A DNA stretch of 64,000 nt from Opitutia bacterium ISCC 52 (GTDB lineage Bacteria > Verrucomicrobiota > Verrucomicrobiia > Opitutales > UBA2995). The notes beneath the pieces are model-generated. The model was not told the origin of the DNA, did not search any database, and was given only the letters and a program-made list of their open reading frames with translations. The stretch is taken from the NCBI GenBank assembly GCA_014529675.2, contig CP076040.1:2251894-2315893 (forward strand), read 5' to 3'. Positions 51,539 through 59,938 of this stretch are shown here, piece by piece. The first letter of the stretch is position 1, and every line of letters begins with the position of its first letter. The position numbers and the translations under genes are program-made.

Positions 51539-52285
51539 ATGACCGATTCTTCTTCGAACGATTCCGACATTCCATCTCTATCAGACGAAACTCGTGCCCG
51601 CCTGAAAAAGGTCAGCACTCCGACCATCGCAACCCTACTCTACAAATATGGTTTCAAAAATGCCTTCATCCAGGGTGTTTCTCCGCTCAACAAAAAAGAA
51701 GACAGGTTGGTCGGCCCCGCTTTCACCCTACGCTACATAGCAGCCCGAGAAGATACCGACGAGCTCACCGAATTTCGCAAACCCGATCACCCACAACGTC
51801 TGGCTGTGGAAACCTGTCCAGAAGGACACGTGTTGGTCATGGATTGTCGCCAGGATGCCAGTGCGGCCTCTGCAGGTTCCATCCTCTTGACACGCCTGCA
51901 AGTCCGTGGCGGAGCCGGCTGTGTAACGGATGGAGGGATTCGCGACGCCCGAGGCGCCATGGCACTGGATATGCCTGTCTTTACGGCGAAACCATCTGCG
52001 CCGACCAATCTCACCAAGCACCACGCCGTAGATATCAATGTCCCCATCAGTTGTGGTAGTGTTCCTGTCTACCCAGGCGATGTGCTGGTGGGCGACACGG
52101 ACGGGGTTATGGTCATACCTGCACACATGGTGGACCAAGTTTTAGAAGAAGCGGAGCCGATGGAGCTGTTTGAGGAATTTGCCCTCGAAGAAGTTAAACG
52201 AGGGGTTCCTATTATCGGACTCTACCCGGCAACCGATCCCGACACACTCGTCCGGTTTGAAAAGTGGAAAGCAGATAAGAGCTAG
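51539..52285 (+). CDS. RraA-like / HMG aldolase family protein
   Basis: The product has 248 residues and belongs to the RraA/4-hydroxy-4-methyl-2-oxoglutarate aldolase fold family. Conserved segments are STPTIATLLYKYGFKN, LVGPAFTLRY, VLVMDCRQDASAASAGSILLTRLQVRGGAGCVTDGGIRD and VPVYPGDVLVGDTDGVMVIP. GGAGCVTDGGIRD with its Arg-Asp holds the metal and pyruvate site. Such proteins cleave 4-hydroxy-4-methyl-2-oxoglutarate or oxaloacetate. It is followed without a gap by the methyltransferase gene. Confidence 0.88.
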   Translation: MTDSSSNDSDIPSLSDETRARLKKVSTPTIATLLYKYGFKNAFIQGVSPLNKKEDRLVGPAFTLRYIAAREDTDELTEFRKPDHPQRLAVETCPEGHVLVMDCRQDASAASAGSILLTRLQVRGGAGCVTDGGIRDARGAMALDMPVFTAKPSAPTNLTKHHAVDINVPISCGSVPVYPGDVLVGDTDGVMVIPAHMVDQVLEEAEPMELFEEFALEEVKRGVPIIGLYPATDPDTLVRFEKWKADKS

Positions 52286-53395
52286 TTGGCTGAATTCACT
52301 CAATCAAATCCACACCGCGTGAATCATCCAGCTTCATCAAGCGCACCTCGTCCATGGTTGATAAGAATATCGAAGACGTTCGAGCACTTCTCGTCTGAAA
52401 TCATTGCGGATCTCGGAGCTACTTTAACCAAACGTTTAGGCGACGAATATTACCTCATTCAGTCACCGGGTTTCAACAGAAGCTCCGATGCCGCTCGCTA
52501 TATCCGCTGGAACCTTCCCATGGATCACACCTGGCCATGCAATCCTGAGAAGATGGAAGGGTTCATAGAGAAAGCAGCGCAGACCTTACTTAAGAAATTT
52601 TCAGAACAAGATCCTCAAGGCATATTCATGGGGCGTTTGGATGTCAGCTCGCCTCGAAGATACTACAAGTCGTTAGCAACAAACCTCCGCGGACGAACCA
52701 TTCCTTTGTTCACTCAGGCGGGTGGACATCTAAAAGACGTCGAAGGTCAGGAGCCAACTAAAGAAAGTCTGTTTTGCTTGCTCGGCAGGGAGGGATTATT
52801 CTGTGGAATCCAAAGCCCCGCGGCAGCCAACGGATTCTATCCTGGGGGCACCAAATTCATCAGCCAGAAAGCGCCACACACAATCAGCCGTGCCGGTGCA
52901 AAAATAGCTGAAGCACTTCATTATTTGAAATTGCACAGAACCCTTCCTAACCCTGGAAGCCATTGGTTGGAGTTGGGGGCTTGCCCGGGAGGAATGACGT
53001 CGGAGCTTCTCGAACGAAATTACCAGGTCACTGGGGTTGACCGTGCTTCGCTGGATGTACGCCTCAAAAACCGGAAGGGGCTACACTTTAGCAAAGCCGA
53101 CGTGACAAGATTCAACCCTCCGGCCAAAGCGAAGTACGATGCCATTCTTTGCGACATGAATGGCGAAGTAGAAATTTCACTGGGGCAAGTGATTCGGCTT
53201 TCCCAATACCTTCGAGCAGGCGGACTGGTAGTATTCACTTTGAAGACTCCCGGCACTACAGCTTACCAGGAAATGAATACGCTCTTTCATACGGCAGTCG
53301 GTGCTGCGAAGGATTCTGAATTGGCCTTACTCGCAAGCACTCACCTGACTTACAATCGTCACGAGTTTACCTTATTCTTTGAACGAAAAGGTTAG
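52286..53395 (+). CDS. RlmM-like 23S rRNA 2'-O-methyltransferase family protein
   Basis: The product is about 369 residues, the length of RlmM. The likely start is TTG, directly after the previous stop, since no ATG is found until MDHTWPC, well inside the fold. The C-terminal FtsJ/RrmJ-type domain shows LELGACPGGMTSELLERNYQVTGVDRA (SAM motif I), AILCDMNGE (motif with catalytic Asp) and VFTLKTPG (catalytic Lys). The N-terminal half resembles a THUMP-like RNA-binding part. It would modify C2498-type nucleotides of 23S rRNA, but the target is inferred. Confidence 0.75.
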   Translation: MAEFTQSNPHRVNHPASSSAPRPWLIRISKTFEHFSSEIIADLGATLTKRLGDEYYLIQSPGFNRSSDAARYIRWNLPMDHTWPCNPEKMEGFIEKAAQTLLKKFSEQDPQGIFMGRLDVSSPRRYYKSLATNLRGRTIPLFTQAGGHLKDVEGQEPTKESLFCLLGREGLFCGIQSPAAANGFYPGGTKFISQKAPHTISRAGAKIAEALHYLKLHRTLPNPGSHWLELGACPGGMTSELLERNYQVTGVDRASLDVRLKNRKGLHFSKADVTRFNPPAKAKYDAILCDMNGEVEISLGQVIRLSQYLRAGGLVVFTLKTPGTTAYQEMNTLFHTAVGAAKDSELALLASTHLTYNRHEFTLFFERKG

Positions 53396-53480
53396 GCCAT
53401 ACACAATGCGACCCACCTTTACCCAATGTAGCTTGCGCATTTAACAATTTAAAATCACGTTTTAGAAAAACAAAACTATT

Positions 53481-53786
53481 ATGTCAGAATTCAAAAATGT
53501 AACTGTAGTTCGAGAAGCCAATGTATACTTCGACGGGAAAGTAACCAGCCGAACCGTCCTATTTGAAGACGGAAGTAAAAAGACCTTGGGCTTCATGCAA
53601 GCCGGCGAGTATTCATTCAATACCGAAGCGGCCGAAATAATGGAGTTACTGGGCGGATCCATGGACGTGCGCTTACCCGGCACCGACCAATGGGAAACCA
53701 TCCAAGCGCCAGACTCATTTGAAGTTCCTGCCAACGCCAAATTCGATTTAGTTGTTAAACAATTCGCTGACTACTGTTGCTCCTAA
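53481..53786 (+). CDS. ppnP: Pyrimidine/purine nucleoside phosphorylase (PpnP/YaiE family)
   Basis: The 101-residue cupin-fold protein is of normal length for the PpnP family, which phosphorolyses nucleosides to free base and ribose-1-phosphate. Conserved positions are [46 protein letters not shown] and [14 protein letters not shown]. It precedes gpt by 85 bp, and the two together make a nucleoside-to-nucleotide salvage step that matches the purine permeases at 6-10 kb. Confidence 0.95.
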   Translation: MSEFKNVTVVREANVYFDGKVTSRTVLFEDGSKKTLGFMQAGEYSFNTEAAEIMELLGGSMDVRLPGTDQWETIQAPDSFEVPANAKFDLVVKQFADYCCS

Positions 53787-53871
53787 ATTGAAAGCTGACT
53801 ACAAAGATAGCTTTCATTCGTTTTCGATATTCTCTTTTCATCGTTTCACCTACGCTTAAATTCAATTCACT

Positions 53872-54345
53872 ATGCCCGATTACCGCAAAGACTACCCCGT
53901 ATCCTGGGACGAACTTCACCGCGACGCACGTGCCCTCGCCTGGCGTCTCATGAACCAAGAATGGCAAGGCGTTATTGCCATTACCCGGGGAGGATTGATA
54001 CCGGCCGCTATTGTGGCGAGAGAACTGGATCTACGTCTGCTCGAAACCATCTGTGTAGCCAGTTACGACCATCAATCTCAAGGAGATGCCCAAATACTCA
54101 AAGGGCTGGATATAGATAGCAGAGGTTGGCTTGTCATTGATGACCTAGTCGACACAGGACAAACGGCCAAGGTCGTTAAAAAGATGTTACCCGATGCACA
54201 CATTGCGACCGTATACTCCAAGCCTAAAGGCCGCCCCTTCGTGGATACATTTATCACTGAAGTCAGTCAGGAAACCTGGATCCTTTTCCCTTGGGATGGT
54301 GCGATGCAATTTACTCGCCCGATGATCGCAAAAGAAGGCGAGTAA
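53872..54345 (+). CDS. gpt: Xanthine-guanine phosphoribosyltransferase
   Basis: The 157-residue protein has the length of E. coli Gpt and converts xanthine, guanine or hypoxanthine plus PRPP to nucleotides. The PRPP-binding motif is [13 protein letters not shown], the base-binding C-terminal part reads [11 protein letters not shown], and the flexible loop is [12 protein letters not shown]. Its neighbour is ppnP. A weak stem (GTGCAAA/TTTGCAC, about 54355-54376) lies after the stop without a T tract. Confidence 0.93.
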   Translation: MPDYRKDYPVSWDELHRDARALAWRLMNQEWQGVIAITRGGLIPAAIVARELDLRLLETICVASYDHQSQGDAQILKGLDIDSRGWLVIDDLVDTGQTAKVVKKMLPDAHIATVYSKPKGRPFVDTFITEVSQETWILFPWDGAMQFTRPMIAKEGE

Positions 54346-54419
54346 ACATTTTTGTGCAAAGATCTGTTTTGCACGAAACAATTGAATAAATTCAGTGCTT
54401 ATAACTCCTGATAGCAAAG

Positions 54420-55536
54420 ATGGAGTTTATATGCATGCAACGTAAGTCTAGAGTCGCACGGAAAAGTACCCCTTGGGCGTTTCATTTATTTTGCATCTTG
54501 GGACTGTCATACTCCTTCACCCAAGCTGAGACGTCAGAACTTATCCAGACAAGCCTCATCGAAAATGGTCAGAACATTCGTCTTGAATTAGTCATCGCAA
54601 AGCCCACTGGCGATGGGCCATTTCCAACCTTGGTTTTCAATCACGGATCCACCCGGGACCGGCAGCGATACAAACTTATTTAAACTTACCTGGTGGAGTG
54701 CAGAGATTGCTGAGTTTTTTACTGAACGAGGCTGGATGGTCGTATTCCCACAACGGAGAGGTCGTGGTCGTTCGGACGGACTTTACGATGAAAGTTTTAC
54801 TCAGAACAGATCGGGTTACACTTGTAATCCGAGCGATTCACTTCAAGGAATGGAGCGCGCATTGACTGATATTGACCAGGTCGTCGCTCACCTAAAACAA
54901 AGACCAGAAGTTCTGCCTGGTCGCATGCAAATTGGTGGCCAATCGCGAGGAGGCATCTTATCAGTGGTCTATGCAGGAACTCGCCCGGATGTGTTTGATG
55001 GTGTCATCAATTTTGTAGGAGGCTGGATGAGCGATTCCTGCAACAATCCTCAACTGATAAACACCGTCTGCTTCAGACGTGGAGCCCCATACCCACACAA
55101 CACCCTATGGTTATACGGTCTAAATGATCCGTTTTATTCATTCTCTCATAGTCAGTCGAATTTCGATGCCTTCATACAGGCTGGCGGAATAGGTGAGTTC
55201 AAAACCATAACGCCCTTCCCTGGTTTCAACGGACAAGGAATCATTTTTACTCCCGATCATTGGAGAAACACCCTAGCCGCTTATCTCGACGAATTACCAT
55301 TCCAACCGAATCCTGAAAAATCGACGATCACGGAATTAAGGGCCCTGACGAACGATCGCCTACAAGTTGGATTTACAACACTCGAAGATCAGCGCTACCG
55401 CGTATTGACTAGTAGCACATTATCCTCCCCGACCACATGGACGGCAGAACCAGACATAATCATTGGAGACGGAAATAATCACCTAATAGAGCTGAGCCTG
55501 TCATCACCGTTATTCATCTCGATCCAGGCGCATTGA
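54420..55536 (+). pseudogene. Frameshifted secreted alpha/beta hydrolase
   Basis: Two overlapping frames make one exported alpha/beta hydrolase (dienelactone hydrolase-like). The first (54420 to about 54655) has the signal peptide and FPTLVFNHGST, and the second continues TGSDTNLFKLTWWSAEIAEFF. The join requires loss of one C in the CCC run at 54652-54654. The second part holds QSRGG (nucleophile elbow GGQSRGG), DPFY near the acid, and DHW with the histidine. It ends with an extra ~65-residue beta domain (LRALTNDRLQVGFTTLEDQRYRV) of a kind often attached in Verrucomicrobiota. Apart from the single indel the gene looks intact. Confidence 0.8.
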
Positions 55537-55566
55537 CTTTCTCTAGAGTCAATTATGGGATGGGGT

Positions 55567-56019
55567 ATGCAAAAGAAAACTTTCTGGTTCGCTATACTTC
55601 TCCTGTCGCTCATTGGCGGATACATGCTGGCAAATCACCACGGCTCAGAAAATAATGACATACAAGTCGTAAAGCTGGATGATCAGCCCTGGTATGAGGC
55701 CGATGACAAAGCCGTGGCCCGCGAAATCGCCAGCCCTCGCAATTCACGCGCTGAAAGACTCAGCATCGCCGACATCATCATCCCAGCCGGCGTAAAGGTG
55801 AAACCTCATTACCACGAAGTCATAGAGGAAATTTATTTCGTTAGCGGGGGCTCCGGCATCATGTGGCTGGACGGCAAAGAGAAGAAAGTCGTCAAGGGTG
55901 ACGCCATCGTCATCAAGCCCGGCGAACGGCACAGTATCCACAATAACACCGATGAGGAATTACGACTCATTGTTACTTGCACACCCGCCTGGACTCCAGA
56001 CTGCCTGATCTTCGACTAA
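55567..56019 (+). CDS. Secreted or anchored cupin protein
   Basis: This 150-residue protein has a short N-terminal hydrophobic segment (FWFAILLLSLIGGYMLAN). A single cupin domain follows: KPHYHEVIEEIYFVSGGSGIM gives the metal histidines and glutamate, and GDAIVIKPGERHSIHN the second motif. The preferred start is the ATG at 55567; the ATG at 55555 would add MGWG. It ends 145 bp before the spermidine-synthase-like gene. Confidence 0.82.
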   Translation: MQKKTFWFAILLLSLIGGYMLANHHGSENNDIQVVKLDDQPWYEADDKAVAREIASPRNSRAERLSIADIIIPAGVKVKPHYHEVIEEIYFVSGGSGIMWLDGKEKKVVKGDAIVIKPGERHSIHNNTDEELRLIVTCTPAWTPDCLIFD

Positions 56020-56163
56020 GTAAGCACATTAATCCTTGAACTTTCTCTACGTCTTTATCTGCCTTATACACGCTTACCAAAGCTCACTTTTTCCGCTGCA
56101 CAGCTACTACTGAACTAATAAGAACAGGAGTGTTCTCATCTCTCTTTCCCAATTTCCTAATTC

Positions 56164-58254
56164 ATGATTCGTTACGGCATCACCATATTCCTCGGTGCAT
56201 TTCTGATCTTTCAAGTCCAACCCATCATCAGTAGAGCTATTCTACCATGGTTCGGTGGTAGCCCATCGGTTTGGACGACCTGCATGTTGTTTTTCCAGGT
56301 CATGCTGGTTGCTGGATATGGCTACGCTCATTTTCTTTCGAAAAAACTTTCTGATAGAAACTTTGTAATCCTTCATTTCAGCCTTCTGGCAATCGCACTG
56401 ATTTTCCTTCCTATTACTCCATCAGAAGCTTGGAAACCTGCAGCAGACGAAGGGCCCACCCTCCGGTTACTGCTATTGCTGGTAGTCACTATCAGCCTCC
56501 CATACTTGGTTTTATCTGCATCGAGCCCGGTACTTCAGTCCTGGTTTCACCAACAGCATAAAAAAACTCCCTATCGTTTATTTGCGCTGTCCAATCTTGG
56601 ATCGCTTCTCGGTTTATTAACCTACCCGTTCTTGTTCGAACCCACGCTCACAGTAAGTCATCAATCCATTTTCTGGTCCTTTAGCTTTGTAATCTACGCC
56701 CTCTGTTTCGCCTGGTGTGGGTCCGTCTTCCTAAAAAAGCCCAAGCCTAAGAAGGAAGAACTAAAAGCCAAGGCACGTGCCAAGAAGCAACCAACGGAGG
56801 AAAGCCAAACAAAATCGACACCGACGCCAGCGAGCGAATGGATCCCGTGGATCATTCTACCTGCCTGCGCCTCATTATTGCTCTTGGCCGTCACCAATCA
56901 AATTTCTCAAAATATTGCCGTAGTACCCTTTCTTTGGATACTTCCATTAAGTCTCTACTTAATCAGCTTCATTATATGTTTTGATCGTGCACGTTGGTAT
57001 AAACGTAATATCTGGGGAACATTGTTCCTCATCTCAATTGGCGCTGCCTTAGTTGCCCGCATCATAGGCATGCCGATGATCCTGCAAGTGACTACATATT
57101 CACTATTTCTTTTTTCCGTCTGCATGCTATGCCACGGAGAGCTCGCTCGCATCAAACCACCTCCGGAAAAGCTCACTCATTATTTCTTACTGATTTCGAT
57201 TGGGGGTGCACTAGGTGGACTCAGCGTAAGCGTTATCGCGCCGATGCTATTCAATGATTTTTGGGAACTTCATCTAGGTATCCTATTTACTGCGATCGTG
57301 TTGACATTTTTCCTCTTTCGAGAAAAAAGCCGCAAAAAGGGCATCTATAGCTATCTGCCGATTTCCGCTTGGATCATTGCCATTCTAACCATGAGTATTT
57401 TTCTCTGGCATGATTTTTCTAACAGGACCCAAACCAATATTGAGCAGCTAAGAAACTTTTATGGAACACTGAGTGTTAAGGAAGAGAATGTAGGTTTGGA
57501 GACAGAAAAACGCATCCTGTTTCATGGAGATATTGTCCATGGCATGCAGTACACCGCCAAAAGCAGGCGTAATCACCCTACTACTTATTATGGTCTAAAA
57601 AGTGGACTCAATTACGCCATTAGACGCCACCCCAAGAGGAGTGCACGAGAAGCTGATCGGGCAAACTTCACGCCCATGAGAATCGGTGCCGTCGGACTGG
57701 GAGTAGGAACCGCAGCCATCTACGGTCTACCGGAAGATGTCATGCGTTTCTATGAGATCGATCCAGACGTAAAGACCGTGGCCGAAAAGCATTTCACTTA
57801 TCTCGAGAATAGTCTGGCCCAACTTGAATACGACCTTGGCGACGCCAGAACGCTGCTCGAAGATCAAGCTCCGCAAAACTTTGATGTTTTAATCGTAGAT
57901 GCTTTTAGTGGCGATGCCATTCCCGTTCACCTCATCACAGCAGAGGCATTCCAGCTCTACCTGGGCCACCTGAACGACAAAGGCGTTTTGGCCTTCCATA
58001 TCTCGAACAAATTCATGGACCTAAAGCCACTACTCTTAGGCCTGACCCAACAAGCCAAACGAGCGATTGGCCGAATTTCGAGTGAAGAAGATACTACCCA
58101 TGGTGCATTTGAGGCCGAATGGATTCTCATAGCCAAAGACCCTAGTTTCTTCGATGATGAAGAAGTTATAAAAGCCCTTAGCCCATTTCCAGAGTACGCT
58201 GATTATATCGTTTGGACCGATGATTATAGCAACTTACTGAAGGTGCTTCATTAA
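56164..58254 (+). CDS. Fused membrane / spermidine synthase-like protein
   Basis: The 696-residue protein has an N-terminal membrane region of about ten helices (residues 1-~425; a charged linker sits near residue 200). A C-terminal spermidine-synthase-like Rossmann domain (~residues 440-690) follows. There, IGAVGLGVGTAAIYG binds the SAM-type nucleotide, and YEIDPDV and DLGDARTLL follow. DAFSGDAIPVHLIT is the catalytic-region motif. This family is widespread as 'fused MFS/spermidine synthase' and its function is unsettled. It is 17 bp from the MATE gene. Confidence 0.9.
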   Translation: MIRYGITIFLGAFLIFQVQPIISRAILPWFGGSPSVWTTCMLFFQVMLVAGYGYAHFLSKKLSDRNFVILHFSLLAIALIFLPITPSEAWKPAADEGPTLRLLLLLVVTISLPYLVLSASSPVLQSWFHQQHKKTPYRLFALSNLGSLLGLLTYPFLFEPTLTVSHQSIFWSFSFVIYALCFAWCGSVFLKKPKPKKEELKAKARAKKQPTEESQTKSTPTPASEWIPWIILPACASLLLLAVTNQISQNIAVVPFLWILPLSLYLISFIICFDRARWYKRNIWGTLFLISIGAALVARIIGMPMILQVTTYSLFLFSVCMLCHGELARIKPPPEKLTHYFLLISIGGALGGLSVSVIAPMLFNDFWELHLGILFTAIVLTFFLFREKSRKKGIYSYLPISAWIIAILTMSIFLWHDFSNRTQTNIEQLRNFYGTLSVKEENVGLETEKRILFHGDIVHGMQYTAKSRRNHPTTYYGLKSGLNYAIRRHPKRSAREADRANFTPMRIGAVGLGVGTAAIYGLPEDVMRFYEIDPDVKTVAEKHFTYLENSLAQLEYDLGDARTLLEDQAPQNFDVLIVDAFSGDAIPVHLITAEAFQLYLGHLNDKGVLAFHISNKFMDLKPLLLGLTQQAKRAIGRISSEEDTTHGAFEAEWILIAKDPSFFDDEEVIKALSPFPEYADYIVWTDDYSNLLKVLH

Positions 58255-58271
58255 TAGGGTCCATACTTGCA

Positions 58272-59615
58272 ATGCCATCCTCACCCCAAGATTCGGCTAC
58301 GTCGTACCGAACGATACTCCAAAGAACCTGGCCCATTATTTTGGCCAATTCTGCAGCGCCGTTTCTGGGATTGGCGGATACCGCCGTAATTGGACGAACT
58401 GGTACAACTGCATCCTTAGGCGCCATTGCGCTTGGGGCACTGGTCTTTAGTTTTGTTTACTGGACATTTGGTTTTCTGCGTATGGGAACCACCGGGCTCA
58501 TCTCTCAGGCAGATGGTTCTGGGAATGAAGCCGAAGTAAGAGCCATCCTTGGACGCTTTGTCCTCACAGGATCGGGCATTGGTCTGATATTAGTAGTCCT
58601 TCAATTACCCATATTCTATATCGCCTTATCCATTCTAAGTGGAAGCCAGGCGGTAGAGACATCAGCTGGAGAGTATCTTAACATTCGTATCTGGGGAGCA
58701 CCCGCTACCCTGGCTTCCTACGCTCTGATGGGCGGCTTGATAGGTCTTGGAAAGTCCAGAACCTTACTGTTTGTCCAACTGGTCCTTAACGGAATAAATA
58801 TCGCATTAGATATTCTCTTTGCCGGCTATTTAGGAATGGGGGTTGCGGGAATTGCTCTCGGCACACTCATCGCCGAATGGACCGCGTGCCTGTTCGCTTT
58901 ATTCTTGGTCATTCGCCTATTAAAACAACGTCAGCATGACACGGAGCCCTTTTTGTCCTGGTCTCGTATCTCGGACACCAAACAACTGATCAGAACCCTA
59001 GGCGTACAGGTCAATATCATGATTCGAACGCTCTCGCTTCTCGTGGGTTTTGGTTGGTTTACTCAGCAGGGAGCGAAACTTGGAGATATAGTGTTGGCAG
59101 CGAATCACATACTGCTTCAGTTCGTTTCCTTCAGCGCCTTCTTCCTCGATGGCATAGCCTATGCAACGGAGGCATTAATCGGAAAAGCAGCAGGAGCTCG
59201 CAAGGTGGATGTATTTACAATCCTAGTACGACGAACCATGAAACTAGCCGGTTTTCTTTCCATAATCTTGGCCATAGGATTCTTTCTTTTCGGATCTTCA
59301 ATCATCCACGCCCTAACAGACTTACCAGATGTTCGGCAAACCGCCATTTCCATTCTACCCTTTGCCAGTATCTATATAGCCGTATCTTTCGTGACTTTCC
59401 AGTTGGATGGGATCTTCATTGGGACTACTCGAACACAAGAAATGCGAAACGCAGGCCTTGTAGCTTTGGCACTCTTTCTATTGCTCGCTTGGCCTTTGGT
59501 GAATGCCTATGGCAATACCGGACTCTGGATAGCCTTCATCGGATTTATTCTGCTGAGAGCAGGAAGCTTGTTGGTGTTCTATCCGAGACTGAAGCAGTCG
59601 ATTAAGGGAAGTTAA
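58272..59615 (+). CDS. MATE family efflux transporter (DinF-like)
   Basis: This 447-residue polytopic membrane protein has 12 hydrophobic segments. It opens with TWPIILANSAAPFLGLADTAVIGRTG, a standard MATE start, and has the internal duplication typical of the fold. It resembles the DinF branch, which exports organic cations or oxidised compounds using Na+ or H+. It is probably co-transcribed with the spermidine-synthase-like gene 17 bp upstream. Confidence 0.93.
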   Translation: MPSSPQDSATSYRTILQRTWPIILANSAAPFLGLADTAVIGRTGTTASLGAIALGALVFSFVYWTFGFLRMGTTGLISQADGSGNEAEVRAILGRFVLTGSGIGLILVVLQLPIFYIALSILSGSQAVETSAGEYLNIRIWGAPATLASYALMGGLIGLGKSRTLLFVQLVLNGINIALDILFAGYLGMGVAGIALGTLIAEWTACLFALFLVIRLLKQRQHDTEPFLSWSRISDTKQLIRTLGVQVNIMIRTLSLLVGFGWFTQQGAKLGDIVLAANHILLQFVSFSAFFLDGIAYATEALIGKAAGARKVDVFTILVRRTMKLAGFLSIILAIGFFLFGSSIIHALTDLPDVRQTAISILPFASIYIAVSFVTFQLDGIFIGTTRTQEMRNAGLVALALFLLLAWPLVNAYGNTGLWIAFIGFILLRAGSLLVFYPRLKQSIKGS

Positions 59616-59620
59616 AACGC

Positions 59621-59690
59621 TACCGAGGCGAAGCCGACATGACCACTACCAAGCGGAGCGCCACATCTATAAACGAAGTGCAAAATAACA
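59621..59690 (+). repeat. TACCGAGG...AATAACA dispersed repeat, copy 1
   Basis: It starts TACCGAGGCGAAGC and ends GAAGTGCAAAATAACAGA. The start matches 59871 (TACCGAGGAGCAATGC), and the end resembles that of the 59871-59935 copy. The middle shares AAGCGGAGCG-like words with AAGCGAAGCG. Confidence 0.5.
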
Positions 59691-59695
59691 GAGCC

Positions 59696-59848
59696 CAATG
59701 GATGCAGATAAACACAAACAATTACTGAAGGAAACCAACCACTGATTGCACTGTTTCACACTGATACTCTATTTCTTAATTAGTTAGATACCTTAAACCT
59801 ATTTCAGCGCTTTTTATTCGTGTACATTAGTGTCCATTCGTGGTTAAC
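59696..59848. repeat. TTCGTG-type dispersed inverted repeat, copy B
   Basis: The right arm at 59816-59848 (ATTCGTGTACATTAGTGTCC then ATTCGTGGTTAAC) matches the complement of copies A and C. The left arm at 59696-59724 is degenerate (CAATGGATGCAGATAAACAC). Confidence 0.7.
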
Positions 59849-59870
59849 TTCTTACAATAATTCGCGGTGT

Positions 59871-59935
59871 TACCGAGGAGCAATGCGACGACACCTCAAC
59901 AAGCGAAGCGTAGAATAACAAGCCGCTCCTAAAAA
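59871..59935 (+). repeat. TACCGAGG...AATAACAAG dispersed repeat, copy 2
   Basis: It contains GACACCTCAAC at 59890-59900 and GAATAACAAG at its end (59913-59922), both found at the same spacing at 14383-14415. Confidence 0.55.
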
Positions 59936-59938
59936 ATC

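Larger units (their letters stand above)
59616..59938. other. 323-bp intergenic region made largely of dispersed repeats
   Basis: No gene is seen. It holds, in order, a TACCGAGGCGAAGCCGACAT-type element (59621-59690), the TTCGTG-type inverted repeat copy B (59696-59848), and a second TACCGAGG element (59871-59935). The two flanking genes converge here. Confidence 0.7.

Noticed and set aside
53872-54376. GTGCAAA/TTTGCAC stem after gpt as a terminator
   Set aside because: Only seven base pairs and no T tract on either strand.
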